From Haliclona indistincta (lineage: Eukaryota; Porifera; Demospongiae; Haplosclerida; Chalinidae), in assembly GCA_964017065.1 (NCBI GenBank), contig OZ024784.1, positions 11,451,152-11,515,151 on the forward strand: a stretch of DNA of 64,000 nucleotides. Reading direction: 5' to 3'. Both the position numbers and the translations under genes were made by a program. Below the pieces are notes generated by a model. It was not told where the DNA came from and ran no database searches. It was given only the letters and a program-made list of their open reading frames with translations. Numbering within the stretch: position 1 is the first letter of the stretch; the number at the start of each line of letters is the position of its first letter. This document shows, piece after piece, positions 1-11,373 of this stretch.

Positions 1-135
1 GTTCGTGAGTTGTGGCGCAATTTGCTCACTCACGATTGATCATGGCTGTTGCTGAAGATCTGGACTTCTTCAAAGGCAAAGTTAACCACAGTTGACTACC
101 TAGAAGCTGATAGGTTAGAATTTCAATACAAGATA

Positions 136-1349
136 CAGTGTTCCACACGAAGACGCTTGAAAACTCATTTTTAGATATTTAGCTCATTTTCTCAAATCTC
201 ATTGATCTCATGCACATATGCACATACCATGATGAAGTTCTATCCTTTGGGAGTTGAATGCACCATATGGCTTCTTGTCACATGACTGTCACGTGATACA
301 AGATGGCAGTAAAGACACCCACTCAGCAGACAATGTTAGGATCAGGATCTCCAGATTGGCTGGTAGTTAAGAGCTGCTAAAGCTGCAGCCAAGCGCTCAC
401 CCCGGATGCACATCTCTGAGTGGCACGAGAAGTCGCGGGCAGCTATACTTTGGGAACAGGGAGCGTATAACAGCGTTTTCAATATGCCCCAACGTTAGGA
501 TCAGGATCTCCAGAGTCTGTGCTAGTTAAGAACCTAGACTTGCTTGTTACAAAGGCTAAACATAGTGCATTTACGACGAACTCACTTGGCGCGTCTCCGT
601 CTTAGCATCGCGACAAACGAAGCTCGGTCTCACAAAATAGCTGCTTTTTGACGGCCATCTTGCTGTTTAGTGACGTTTTTATGGGCTCCGCCTCTAAAAG
701 AATGACGACACTTTTGATAAACAGTAACCAACAACTGTACGAGTCAGTGGCGTCACAAGGTTACTGTTATTAGTCGTGTCGTCATTTTTTAAGGCGGAGT
801 CCATTAAAACGTCACAAAACAGCAAGATGGCCGTCAAAAAGCAGCTATTTTGTGAGACCGAGCTTCGTTTGTCACGATGCTAAGACGGTGACGCGCCAAG
901 TGAGTTCGTCGTAAATGCACTATGTTTAGCCTTTGTAATAAGCAAGTCTAGGTTCTTAACTAGCACAGACTCTGGAGATCCTGATCCTAACGTTGGGGCA
1001 TATTGAAAACGCTGTTATACGCTCCCTGTTCCCAAAGTATAGCTGCCCGCGACTTCTCGTGCCACTCAGAGATGTGCATCCGGGGTGAGTGCTTGGCTGC
1101 AGCTTTAGCAGCTCTTAACTACCAGCCAATCTGGAGATCCTGATCCTAACGTTGTCTGCTGAGTGGGTGTCTTTACTGCCATATTGTATCACGTGACAGT
1201 CATGTGACAAGAAGCCATATGGTGCATTCAACTCCCAAAAGATAGAACTTCATCATGGTATGTGCATATGTGCATGAGATCAATGAGATTTGAGAAAATG
1301 AGCTAAATATCTAAATATGAGTTTTCAAGCGTCTTCGTGTGGAACACTG
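136..1349. mobile_element. Palindromic element P1 (TA-flanked, CAGTGTTCC ends)
   Basis: The left arm (136-729) and right arm (759-1349) are near-perfect reverse complements around a 29-base loop. The ends read CAGTGTTCCACACGAAG and its complement, with TA on each side (134-135 and 1350-1351), the duplication expected of Tc1/mariner-type insertion. The related repeat at 3330-3642 carries the uninterrupted site (CTACAGGATAGCAGCACAGG near 3395-3415), confirming the borders. There is no coding sequence, so it is non-autonomous. Confidence 0.8.
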
Positions 1350-1536
1350 TAGCAGTGCAGGTTCAGAGAAATTGTGTAAGTAAGCTATGGAAGTGTGACG
1401 AACAATAAAGTAGCACTAACTCAGAGACTAACTATTCACTTCCTGCCTTGTATCACTATAAAGAGTGCATGTATGTAAAATAAGAAGAGAGCTACTTTGT
1501 TGCACGCTACAGAAGCTATCTCGCTCATGTTCAGTA

Positions 1537-1840
1537 CAGGGTTTTGCAGGTCACTTGTCACGGTGAAAACGACAAATTGACGAGGCCACGCCCAATTATC
1601 TAGCACCACAGAAAGTTGGACACTTGTAGTATCGTGTAAGGTATAGCGCCTTGCCGTTATTTTTCTCAAATCACCAAGTACAGTCTATGCTTTGACTGCA
1701 ACGGTCAAACTTCACCCAGCAAAAGCAGCGTGCACGATACTACAAGCGTTTCTTTTCGCCAACTTTCTGTGGTATTGGATAAGTGGGCGTGGCCTCATCG
1801 ATTTGTCGTTTTCACCGGACAAGTGACCTGCAAAACCCTG
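1537..1840. mobile_element. 304-bp MITE, CAGGGTTTTGC ends, TA target
   Basis: Inverted ends of about 55 bp (CAGGGTTTTGCAGGTCACTT and complement) are flanked by TA at 1535-1536 and 1841-1842. It interrupts a family Y copy; the copy at 3330-3642 lacks it. It has no coding capacity and a Tc1/mariner-like target. Confidence 0.75.
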
Positions 1841-2064
1841 TATGCCTGCTGCTGTACTGAACATTGCAGACACGCCCAGTTGAATTGTGATTGGCTTCTG
1901 ATTGCATAACTATTATACTGCATTGTGATTGCCATACAGAAAGGTATAATAGCTGCAGTTTACTGTGTATGTGAAATGGTGGCATTCCACCTAGGCATCA
2001 GGCATCAGGCATTGGTGCTTTATGATACCAGTGCACTACATGCACTACAATGTACATACATTAA

Positions 2065-3108
2065 GGGTGCACGCAACTAATTAATATTCACGGCACTGTG
2101 CGTTGCTATGGTCAGTGTTTCTGGAAAACTAAAGCAGCAGACAGAGCGAAATTAGCAGTATAGCTAGTGCGTGTGGATAGCTACTCGTATCGTGAAATTT
2201 AACGGGCTGGCTTGCTCGCAAGAAAACGGGGAGAGGCGGTCCATGATCCACGTGTTTATTCATAAAACTCTCCAGTGCACCAGTGAAGACTTGAATGAGC
2301 TCAAGATTCCAGAAATGCAAGTTTCGACAAAGCTACAATCTTGTAACAGAGCGATTTTCTCGCTAGCGCACCTAGAAAGCACCGTTGTCCGTCGAGCAGC
2401 ATGGATTTTCCAGTTTTTCTCGGCAGTGTGGTGTTTATTTAGAAAAATCGTTCTGCTACGGTATAGCCCATGTGTTAGCGATCACGTAGAGCTAAAAGAT
2501 GTCCAGATCCAGTGTGCGATAGCGAAGTTTTATGCCAAAATGCGTATTGGCAAGGGCAGCGCCATTGGAATGCTAGCTGGAGTATACTGTTGCTATTGGC
2601 TATGGTTTGTCGTGTAAACAGTTACTATGTCAGCAACCACACAATAATTATATTCATAGCAGCTGCACTGTTGCTAGTTGCGTAGTCTTTTAACTCTACA
2701 TGGTCGCCAATAATTATGTGGGCTATACTGTAACAGAACGATTATTCTAAATATACGCCACACTGCCGAGAAAAAAGGGGAAATCCATGCTGCTCGAAGG
2801 GCAATAGTGCTTTCTAGGCACGCTACCGAAAAAATCGCTGTTATTAGATTGTAGCTTTGTCGAAACTTCCATTTGTGGAAGCTCATTCAAGTCTTCACTG
2901 GTGAGTTTTATGAATAAACACGTCGATCATGGACCGCATCTCTCCGTGTTCTTACGAGCAAGCCAGCCCGTTAAATTTCCTGATACGAGTAGCTATCCAG
3001 ATGCACTAGCTATACAGCTAATATCATTCTGTCTTCTGCTTTAGTTTTCCAGAAACACTGACCATAGCAACGCACAGCACCGTAAATATTAATTAGTTGC
3101 GTGCACCC
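2065..3108. mobile_element. TTAA element (group 1), two fused inverted copies
   Basis: The ends are GGGTGCACGCAACTAATTAA and complement, flanked by TTAA at 2061-2064 and 3109-3112. Bases 2065-2680 match the single copy at 42424-43037 in the same orientation. Bases 2690-3108 are a reverse-complement copy of its first ~430 bases, so this is two copies joined tail to tail. Short open frames inside are mirrored on both strands and are not genes. Confidence 0.75.
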
Positions 3109-3329
3109 TTAAAAGAGCTAGCTAAACATAGTGCATTTCTGCAAGCTATGGTGCTATTTCTCCATCTGTTACTTTAGTTTTGCAGTGCATGCTAAAAGGT
3201 AAGCTATGAAACTAGCAATGCAAGTAGAATTCGATACTATCTCACTTCTGAACATGTGAAAGCTGTATACGAAGCTGTGTTTTCAAGTTATAGCGAGATT
3301 TACTTACCATGCAATCAATGGCAATCAAG

Positions 3330-3642
3330 AGTTGACCAAAGACTAAACTATTTGTAGTTGACTGCCTAAAAGAAGATAGGTTAGAATTTCACTACAGGAT
3401 AGCAGCACAGGTCTAGAAAATTATGTAAGCAAGCAATGGAATTTATCTCGCTCAAGTGCTGTGCTGAACATAGCAGACACACTCAGTTGAATTAGTGGTC
3501 GACACTGATTGGCATCTATTTGCATAACTAAAGCAATGCATCATGATTGCTGTACAGAAATTATGATAGTGTATAATACCCGCAGTTTACTGTGTTTGGC
3601 ATTCCACTGAGGCATCTGCACATTTGGTGCTTCATTAATTTT
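3330..3642 (+). repeat. Family Y repeat copy (partial, uninterrupted)
   Basis: Similar to the flanks of the insertions in 1-2022: AGATAGGTTAGAATTTCACT, TCTCGCTCAAG, GCAGACAC and the end TGAGGCATCTGCAC. It acts as the empty-site reference for P1 and the 1537 MITE. Confidence 0.6.
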
Positions 3643-3707
3643 ATAGCCAAACACTACACATTATTAATCATCTAGAATAATTAAAACCATATAAACAAAA
3701 CACTTAC

Positions 3708-4106
3708 CTTGCACAAGTCAAATTGTGATTGTAAAATGCAACAGGTGGGATCAGTGATGTCCAGTTGATCTGCAATGTTATCTTGATGCTCTTTCAACCA
3801 CGGAAGTAAACCACCAATCAAAGCTTCAAACTTTACAGCCCTTTCTTGTATAGCCAAGAGCAAAGCTGTTCTTTCAAGCATAGCTTCCTTGAGAGAATTT
3901 ATTCTTGATTCATCTTGAGAAAGTCGATGAGACAATTCCTCTTGACCAGGTCGCTCATTCATAACTGACGGACAAGAAACACGTATTGCTGATATCACGT
4001 CTTGTAAAAACTGTTGCTCTTCCTTTGGGCCAAGAAAAAGTTGCTGAGCTTCAACAAGTAGAGATTGGAACTCAGGTTCATGAGTTGCTATGTCGTGTTG
4101 CAATGA
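3708..4106 (-). CDS. Spectrin-repeat gene exon (3'-most in window)
   Basis: 133 codons, phase 0 at both ends. The acceptor is CTCACATTTCCAG and the donor is AAG before GTAAGTG. The encoded segment begins SLQHDIATHEPEFQSL, has a helical second part (EAMLERTALLLAIQERAVKF) and a Trp-containing helix (PWLKEHQDNIADQ). The 'DIATHEP' start recurs in the exon at 33051 (DIAAHEP) and the exon at 13918 (KHEPDLEAAE), which marks corresponding helix positions of successive repeats. The gene must continue below 3708 because the exon ends at a donor, not a stop. Confidence 0.8.
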
Positions 4107-4827
4107 CTGGAAATGTGAGAGCATAATAATAATAACCATGAATGAGGAAACAGTAACTAGTAAATTTTTTAGTTATAATAGTGCCATCTTGGCAAACAAA
4201 TAATACCAGGAGCGTGTAATTAGAGAGCAACATAATTAGAGTAGGAGCATGAAGCATCCACCACTTTAATTAAAAATTGGAAATGTACACATGATGGACA
4301 TGTTACTAAAGATAGACTGGATGATGCTTGGTGCTTGACGTTCGAATGGTACCGTTCGTTTTGTCTTTACTGAAAAGAGACTTCTAGGAAACAAGCAGCT
4401 GCCCCAAGACGATCACTATTGGTCTGCCTTCAGTAGATAATGCTAAATCAAGACACGAGTGAAAACTACATTCATGGCCACTGACACACTGCTTCTTTAC
4501 AGATTGTGCACAAGCATGTGGTGATCGTCTGAAAGTCATCATATGTGTAGAAAGCTGCTGCTTGCCTCCAAGGAGCCTCTGACCGTCCATCTCCAGCTAA
4601 AACCAAGTTTACGGTAGTAGTTTGATGTCATACGGCAGTCATCATCCACTCTATCTTTAGTAGATTTCATTTCCATCAAATGCAATTAAAAACTAAGCAC
4701 TGCTCTTCATGTTTAGTCAGAGATTACAAAAAAAACTACTTGCATACTTAACCCTGCTCTTCTCTGAAGCTGAGCTAGCTATACCTATCACAGTATGCCA
4801 ACACAGTGCAAAAAAACTCAGGATTTA
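4107..4827. other. Intron sequence, no recognised element
   Basis: It holds only short open frames with no recognisable content. No inverted ends or repeats were seen before the Harbinger terminus at 4828. Confidence 0.5.
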
Positions 4828-5057
4828 AGGCGGCGTTTACACGACAACGCTATCAGCAAAAACGCTGAGTAATCGTTTTACAAGTCTCCGTTTTCAATGC
4901 GTTTACACGCACACAGGTTCAATTGAAAACGACCACTACCGTTAATTAAAATTCATAGTGTACACGTGATAGTTGCGTGACCTAGACCTATGATGCCACC
5001 CAAGAAAACGCTGCCAAGAAAAAAACCACCACGGATAAAGCCACCCAGGATAAAACT

Positions 5058-6100
5058 GTGGATAAAGCCACATCGGATAAGACCACCTCTGATAAAACGA
5101 CGAAGAAAAAGGACTTCGTATGGAGTGATGATGAGGCTGAGCTGATTCTTAGTGTCACGCACGACTATAAAGTGCAGTGTTTAACCGAGGGCACATGCTG
5201 GGAGTCAGTTAAGACTAAGTACAGTGATATCTTAGAGCTATTTAGGAAAGAGCTCCCGTCCAATGAAGAAGAGCAGAGAAATAGCTTTAAAGATTACAGG
5301 CACAAACCCGACGACGTGACGAAAGACATAATCACCACCAAATTGAAGGCTGTCAGAGGAAAGTTTCGGCAGGTACTTGATACAATTATAATAGTTATTG
5401 TCTATCATTGTATTCTTAACAGGCTGTAGATTCTGGGAGAAGAAGTGGTCACGGTAGAGTCGTGTTTCTCTATTATGAATTGTGTGAAAAAATATGGGGA
5501 GGAAGCCCAGCTACAGAAACAATAGAAACAGGTGTGGAGTCGGAGGAAGTGAATTGCTTAGTTGATCGTGAAGAGGAAATGTTGAGCGATGAGAATGAAG
5601 ATGAAGAATCCCAGTCGGACAAGGGCGACAGCAGTAGTCAGTTTGGTGACAGGAGTAGCAGCAGCAGTAGTCATCCTAGTGAAGATGAAGATATTCAACG
5701 TGGTCGCAAAAGGAGAGAAGAATTAAGTGCAACCTTATCTGCTTACAAGTTGAAAAAGATGAAGAAAGGTGCTCCCACAGATTCTCGTATGATTAATTTG
5801 GCCGAGAAAGAACTGTCACTTAAGAAAAGCATGATGGAGCAATTTGAAATTATGAATCGGGATCATAAGGAAACTATGAACATGCTGACAACTAACCTAA
5901 AATCACTTAGTGACACCATGACAAGCACTTTTGCTTTATTACAACAGTCTATGCTACGTCCACCCCATCTTGATCAGTATCCACCCGTACCGCTTAGCTA
6001 CCATTCTCCACACCATTATCCACCAACGCCTTCAGCTAGGAGACCAAATACTAGGAGGTCTACTAGTCGTGATCAGTACTGCATAGATGATCAGAACTAA
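5058..6100 (+). CDS. Harbinger SANT/Myb-like DNA-binding protein
   Basis: Two exons: 5058-5372 (105 codons, donor CAG before GTACTTG) and 5423-6100 (226 codons with stop, acceptor TTCTTAACAG), joining in phase 0 for about 330 residues. The N-terminus is a Lys/Thr/Asp-rich tail, then a SANT/trihelix-like segment starting VWSDDEAELILSV with a second Trp (CWESVKTKYSDI). Exon 2 has an acidic-serine stretch, a basic patch and a C-terminal helix (EKELSLKKSMMEQFEIMN). In Harbinger elements this protein helps the transposase enter the nucleus and bind the ends. No in-frame ATG precedes 5058; two ATGs at 4990 and 4993 are in another frame, so the start is uncertain (GTG at 5058 is only a placeholder) and a small indel near the start is possible. 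Confidence 0.75.
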
Positions 6101-6193
6101 GGACAATTGACAAAATACTGTGTTTGAATGCAAGTTGTATGCTTTGTGTAATTGTTTACACCATATCGTGCACAAAAATAGTCATAATGCATG

Positions 6194-7327
6194 CTACAGG
6201 CCTAAGTAACAATTAAGTACTCGTCTTGATCTTTTCCCTTCCTGTTCATTGCTGTGTACAATTGTGCATTGTTGACGTGGCTGTGATCCTGTATCGTACT
6301 CAATTGAAGCTCGCACTTGCTCATCAGATACTGACTCCTTGTTCTGATCACAAAAGTTGTGGAGCACAAAACAAGAATAAATGACCGTCGGTAAGTCGTC
6401 CATGTTGATGTCCATAGCTCTTCGCAAAGAAGAAAAACGAGCTTTGAGCCTTCCGAAAGCACACTCGATAACATTCCTCGCGATGCAAAGTTTGTAACCA
6501 AAATATTGTTCCTGTGCAGTGGAACCTCCATTAGCATACACCTTCATTAAATAAGGAAGCAGTGGGTAAGCCGGATCACCTAGTATGTAAACCTGGACAG
6601 GATCCTCACCCTCAACAATGCGTTTGAACTCATGTGCTCCTGGTTTGAAGCACTTAGGTATAACACCGTTTTTTAGCTTTTCATTTAGGGTGGAGTTTAT
6701 GAACATACAGGCATCATGGACACTGCCTGGCCACTTTACCACTACATCCATAAATTGACAGGAACAATCGCAGCAGGCTTGCACATTTAAAGAAAAACGA
6801 CTTTTCTGATTGACAAAGTCTGTTGCGTTACGACTGGGCTGTTTTATCTCAATGTGCGTTCCATCCACTGCACCCAGACACTGAGGCAAAGAGAACCGAT
6901 CAAAGAACTGTGATGTCTTTTCTTTAACTTCAGCTTCAGTCGTTGGAAGTCGAATGAACAAGGGTCCAAGGTGTTCACATATTGCTGCACATACTCTTCT
7001 TATAGTAATCGAAACTGAAGGACGAGATAAACCAAATGCATTAGAAGTCTTTCGCATGCGGCCTTTGTCGGCAGGATAGTATAATGTCAGAGCTACCTGT
7101 CTTTCAACATCAATAGGTTGTCTCATCCTTGTTTTTTGACGTTGAATGTAGGGCCTCAAAAGGTCACAAAGACTAAAGAATGGTGCCCTAGACATTCTAA
7201 ACTTGTCTTTCCACTCTTCTAACGGAACAATATTCTTTACAAAGCCGTCCCACCATGCTTGAGTCCTTCCTGGCTTGACCCACCATCGTCTCGGTTCTAC
7301 TAGTTGTCTTGAGCGAGGAATCTTCAT
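6194..7327 (-). CDS. Harbinger transposase (DDE_Tnp_4 type)
   Basis: 377 residues from the Met of MKIPRSRQ. The catalytic pattern is visible: first Asp in GAVDGTHIEI (about residue 155), second in YILGDPAYPL (about 251), Glu in NVIECAFGRLK (about 288), followed by the family signature VLHNFC. An HTH-like region (NAFGLSRPSVSITIRRV) precedes the core. The frame stays open about 41 codons further upstream without an ATG. The next in-frame ATG upstream (near 7480) is followed two codons later by TAG, so either the short start is real or the longer N-terminus was lost. The core is uninterrupted. Confidence 0.9.
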   Translation of the reverse strand: MKIPRSRQLVEPRRWWVKPGRTQAWWDGFVKNIVPLEEWKDKFRMSRAPFFSLCDLLRPYIQRQKTRMRQPIDVERQVALTLYYPADKGRMRKTSNAFGLSRPSVSITIRRVCAAICEHLGPLFIRLPTTEAEVKEKTSQFFDRFSLPQCLGAVDGTHIEIKQPSRNATDFVNQKSRFSLNVQACCDCSCQFMDVVVKWPGSVHDACMFINSTLNEKLKNGVIPKCFKPGAHEFKRIVEGEDPVQVYILGDPAYPLLPYLMKVYANGGSTAQEQYFGYKLCIARNVIECAFGRLKARFSSLRRAMDINMDDLPTVIYSCFVLHNFCDQNKESVSDEQVRASIEYDTGSQPRQQCTIVHSNEQEGKRSRRVLNCYLGL

Positions 7328-7696
7328 CAACTGGCTAGATGATGATGAGCACAAGAAGTCCGTGTACAACAGGTTTCTGTGAGCATATGTAGATTGCAGA
7401 ATAAACAGAAGTAGAAGGTTTAACTGATACGCGGCGACAAGATGGGACAAAAAGACCAGCAGAACGTGTAGCTATTCCATGTTGATACAGCACCACACCT
7501 ACAAATCACATGACAATGCATCGTTTTGGCTGTTTACACGAGAACAATGAGCGTTTTCCGGGTCTCCACTTTGGTTTCGTTTTCATAAGTCTCCGTTTTA
7601 CCTATGCGTTTTCATCGTTTTGGAGTAAACGCACGACCAAAACGGATACAAAAGTCTTCGTTTTCACCTGATAGCGTTGTCGTGTAAACGCCGCCT

Positions 7697-8690
7697 GAAA
7701 CTGTAAACTGCATAAAATACACTGCATGAAAACGAACACAATAAGTTTTGTTCCGAAAAGTGCCTTATACAAGGACGACCACACCATAAAAAGTAATACT
7801 AGTTAATGACTTCCAGATGATTGCCACATGCTCGTGTCTTAATCAAATCGGGTTGTGGGTTGGTTTTGAGCGATTCTTAACCAACCCGTAGCTAATTCAT
7901 GGTGATACTCTCGCACGATTGGTATCAGCCAGGTAAGCATGTGTTCTCCTTTTCTCAAAGGGTACACTTGTTTGTTTCAATCTGCTCTTGCTAGTTAGCG
8001 TAAAAGAGCAAAAAGATGAAGCAGATATATATGTATAGGTTATTTCATGCCTACCTGGTGTGTATAAGAAATACACCAGTGAATCGTGATGACTCGAGGG
8101 CTAACGGTGTAGCCCAAGGAGTTATTCAAATATTCATGAGTGAGTTTCCTATGCACACAAAGATAGCATGCATTCACAATCTGCTAACTCATTATTTCGC
8201 ACTACATTCAATGGGGCATAAATATAGAGCCCACCACATCAAAGCGATGAAGTCACTAGTGGGAAGAGTCAGTGATACAATACCATCCAGATGCAATGTA
8301 TAAACCAAACACGTTCAAACACAAATGCAAGGGCATTCGAACTCAAATGCAACCACGTTCGAAGACTTCGAACACAATTGGACGGTATTGTATACTGGAG
8401 ATCAAAAGATAGAGTAATCCTTTGATTCTATGGCTTCCAGCGGTATAAGTGCCTGTGGAGTTCAGCTTCACTACCCGGTGAAGCCTCCTCTTGGCGTTTT
8501 TCACTGTGCAGAGAGGAATATTCAACCTGTCTTCAATGTAGCAGGAAGTAACCCTGTGGTGCCTTCAATTTTCAAAGCTAACAATGTTGTGTGTGCAGCT
8601 ACGACAATGAACTTGTGTTCAAAGTGTACATGTAGGAATACACTTTTTGCTATACTTGCATAAACTATAAATAAATTCCTTGCATGAAAA
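7697..8690. other. Unassigned intron sequence
   Basis: No recognisable element. Open frames of 95 (8016-8303, +) and 77 codons (8430-8663, +) show no domain or motif I know. 8300-8380 has loosely repeated ACGTTCGAA and CAAATGCAA words. Confidence 0.4.
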
Positions 8691-8694
8691 ATGT

Positions 8695-9270
8695 TTGTAG
8701 ATATGCCAATGGATGTGGAATGCGCTTGTTAGCTGATGCCTTTTCCACTACGAGAAAACAACTTCAGTGGTTACAATCACTAAGAAAATTAAAAGATTTC
8801 TATCGAAATCAAAAGAATGTAGTGATGAAGAAATCTACTACTGGTCCACAATGTAAACCAACAAGGAACAAGCACGGAATGGTAACACGATTGACTTGCT
8901 AGCAAACCATAGATCCCTACATCAGTGACTGCTGTGGCTGACTATAGCTAGTTCAGCTAGTTGTTGTTGACTGACACATGACGTGCATTGAATTGAATTC
9001 AGCTTGTGACAAAAATATTGACCTTATGTACAGCCACTGATGTAGGGATCTATGGTCTGTTAGCAAGTCAATCGTGTTACCATTCTATGCTTGTTCCTTG
9101 TTGGTTTACATTGTGGACCAGTAGTAGATTTCTTCATCACTACATCCTTTTAATTTCGATAGAAATCTTTTTAATTCTCTTGTTTGTGTCCCTTTTTCTT
9201 TTTCAGTGAAGTACAGTTCAATATACTGAGCCGTCTTTGTTTTCACCATTAGTTTACTTTTCACCATTAG
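8695..9270. repeat. Family X palindromic 3' module (copy 1)
   Basis: The left arm (about 8785-8930) contains ATTTCTATCGAAATCAAAAG, ACCAACAAGGAACAAGCA and GTAACACGATTGACTTGCTA. The right arm (about 9030-9265) holds the reverse complements. The same module occurs at 15735-16130, 26480-26960, 30553-30975 and 32335-32815. The upstream family X part is missing here. Confidence 0.65.
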
Positions 9271-9389
9271 TTTTCTTTATAATTATTACAGCTAAAATGG
9301 ATTGTCATGCAGTTCATATCAGCACGCCTACGCATACATGCAGTGCATATGAGTCCCGCCCACACTTGTTTGTAGACTTCTAAAACCAA

Positions 9390-11322
9390 GGTATCTCCAA
9401 TCAATTGTCTCACTATTCCAAGATTAGAGCTCTGTGGTGCTAGCTTGTTAGCTGATGTTCTGAATCATGTGAGAGCAGTTCTTGATGTTCCGATTGATAA
9501 CATACACGCTTGGACAGATAGTACGATTGTCCTGAGCTGGCTGGAAGGGAATCCACATCGGTTCAAGATCTATGTCGGAAACAGTCTCGCGAATCATTGA
9601 CGTCATTCCACCCACCAGATGGAAACACGTCACTGGACAAGACAATCCTGCTGATTGTGCTTCTCGAGGCATACTCCCTTCTCAACTTGTCGACCACAAT
9701 CTATGGTGGTATGGTCCCGATTGGTTGCGATTAGATTCAGCACATTGGCCGATATCTCCTGAACCCAACCCACCTCAAGAAGCAGATGAGCTCTGTGCAC
9801 CCCCTTACAACATTGTCGCAGTTGTTCCCATGGAACCGGTTATACCTCTTGATCGTTCCTCCTCATTTTCTAAGCTCATCAAAGTGACTGCTTGGATCAA
9901 TCGCTTCATCTTCAACTGTCGAGCTCACTGCAAGGTAATGACAGATACGGCACACTCTCCCTAGCTGAATTAAAGAGTGCTGAGCGACACTGGATTTCAT
10001 CCATGCAAAAGGAAACTTTCTCCCAAGAGATTAAATCTCTGCGGTCTGGCAAACGTGTCCTGAGATCCAGTCCTCTGAAACTTCTAAACCCTTTCCTAGA
10101 CGATCAAGACCTACTGCGAGTTGGAGGCAGGGAGCGACATTCCATGAGATCTTATGATGTCAAGCATCCTCTAACTATCCATTCCCGTTATCCTCTGGTA
10201 AGAATTCTAATTGCATCTGAGCATATTCGCCTCCTGCATGCTGGACCGACCCTGTTGTCCGCATCGTCCAGGTTCCACATCATCAGGGGACACAGTGTCA
10301 TCCGTTCTGTCACCAGTAACTGCGTGATCTGCAGACGGAAGTCAGCTAGACCACGTCCTCCACTAATGGGACAACTACCCCCAGCTCGTGTCACACCTGA
10401 CATCGTCTTCAGCACCGTAGGAGTCGATTACGCAGGTCCTGTGCTCATTAAGCTGGGAGCTGTGCGACGTCCAACTGTGACTAAAGCCTATATTCGTTTC
10501 TCTATCTGTCAAGGCAGTGCACTTGGAACTTGTGTCCAACCTATCCACGGAAGCTTTCCTTGCCTGTTTAAGACGGTTTGTGTCTCGACGCGGCAAGCCG
10601 ACCACCATGTGGAGTGACCATGGCACTAATTTCGTTGGAGCAAATCGGCAGCTCAAGGATTTATACTCATTTCGGCGCAAGCGTGAAACAGAAGACTCGA
10701 TATCCTCATTCTGTGGAGCCGAAGGAATCGACTGGAGCTACATCCCAGAGAAGGCACCTCACTTCGGTGGATTGTGGGAAGCTGCCGTGAAGAGCACAAA
10801 ACAACATCTTGCTAGGATCCTTGGTGAGACCAAGCTCTCGTTTGAGGAATTACCTACTGTGTTGACTCAAATAGAGGCCTGTCTGAACAGTCGCCCTCTT
10901 ACTCCGCTACCATGTGAGGATGATATACAAGTTCTGACTCCTGGTCATTTCCTAATTGGTAAACCTCTTCAAGCTATTCCTGATCCTCCTTCATCGTCCC
11001 AACTCCGTTACCACTCTGCGTCGCTGGGAGTTATGCCAGCATCTAGTTCAACATTTCTGGAAACGTTGGTCCACTGAGTATCTGACGACATTACAGAAAA
11101 TGCAGAAGTGGCATGCTACTTGTCAAAATAAAATTATCGTGATAGGAGACATCGTGGTCATCCAAGAAACCGGTCTTGTACCAGGTCACTGGCCCTTGGC
11201 TAGAGTTATCAGGACCTACCCTGGTGATGATGGTTTCGTGCGAGCGGTGACTGTGAAGACATCAAAGGGAACCTACAATCGTCCAGTCCACAAACTTGCA
11301 TTGATCGTACCTCAAGAGTGAA
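9390..11322 (+). pseudogene. BEL/Pao retrotransposon pol, 3' half, decayed
   Basis: Successive frames give an RNase H-type segment (TIPRLELCGASLLADV, TDSTIVLSWLEGNPHRF), a Pao-type motif (DNPADCASRGI), an H2C2 zinc segment ending NCVICRR, the integrase core (VDYAGPV, WSDHGTNF, PHFGGLWEAAVKS) and a C-terminal segment ending at a stop at 11322. The frame changes near 9590, 9960, 10510 and 11030, so it cannot make one protein. Gag, protease and reverse transcriptase are absent, so it is 5' truncated. The family copies via RNA and inserts with its integrase. Confidence 0.85.
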
Positions 11323-11373
11323 CTGAACTTTGAACTATTGTGTTGCTATTGACTATCGTTGTTTGTTGCGGCC

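Larger units (their letters stand above)
1..2022 (+). repeat. Family Y repeat copy, left end outside window
   Basis: After removing the two insertions at 136-1349 and 1537-1840, the remaining sequence matches the copy at 3330-3642 (shared blocks such as GATAGGTTAGAATTTCA and the GGTGCTTTA end) and, reversed, the copy at 34131-35036 (shared GTTCGTGAGTT near base 1 and TTGGCTTCTGATTGCATAAC). It is a non-coding interspersed repeat ending near AGGCATTGGTGCTTTA. Confidence 0.65.
4828..7696. mobile_element. PIF/Harbinger DNA transposon, near full length
   Basis: Terminal inverted repeats of about 28 bp (AGGCGGCGTTTACACGACAA, continuing through CGCTATCAG) lie at 4828-4855 and 7669-7696. Three bases outside are TTA on the left and GAA on the right, or TAA/TGA if the terminus is set one base further in, so the usual 3-bp TWA duplication is imperfect. 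It carries the two convergent genes typical of the superfamily: a SANT/Myb-like protein on plus and a DDE nuclease on minus. Confidence 0.9.

Noticed and set aside
2171..2617. A 148-codon plus-strand frame
   Set aside because: It lies wholly inside a TTAA element whose other copy does not keep the frame open over the same length.
8016..8663. Two small open frames of 95 and 77 codons
   Set aside because: No domain, splice support or conserved pattern; such lengths are expected by chance here.
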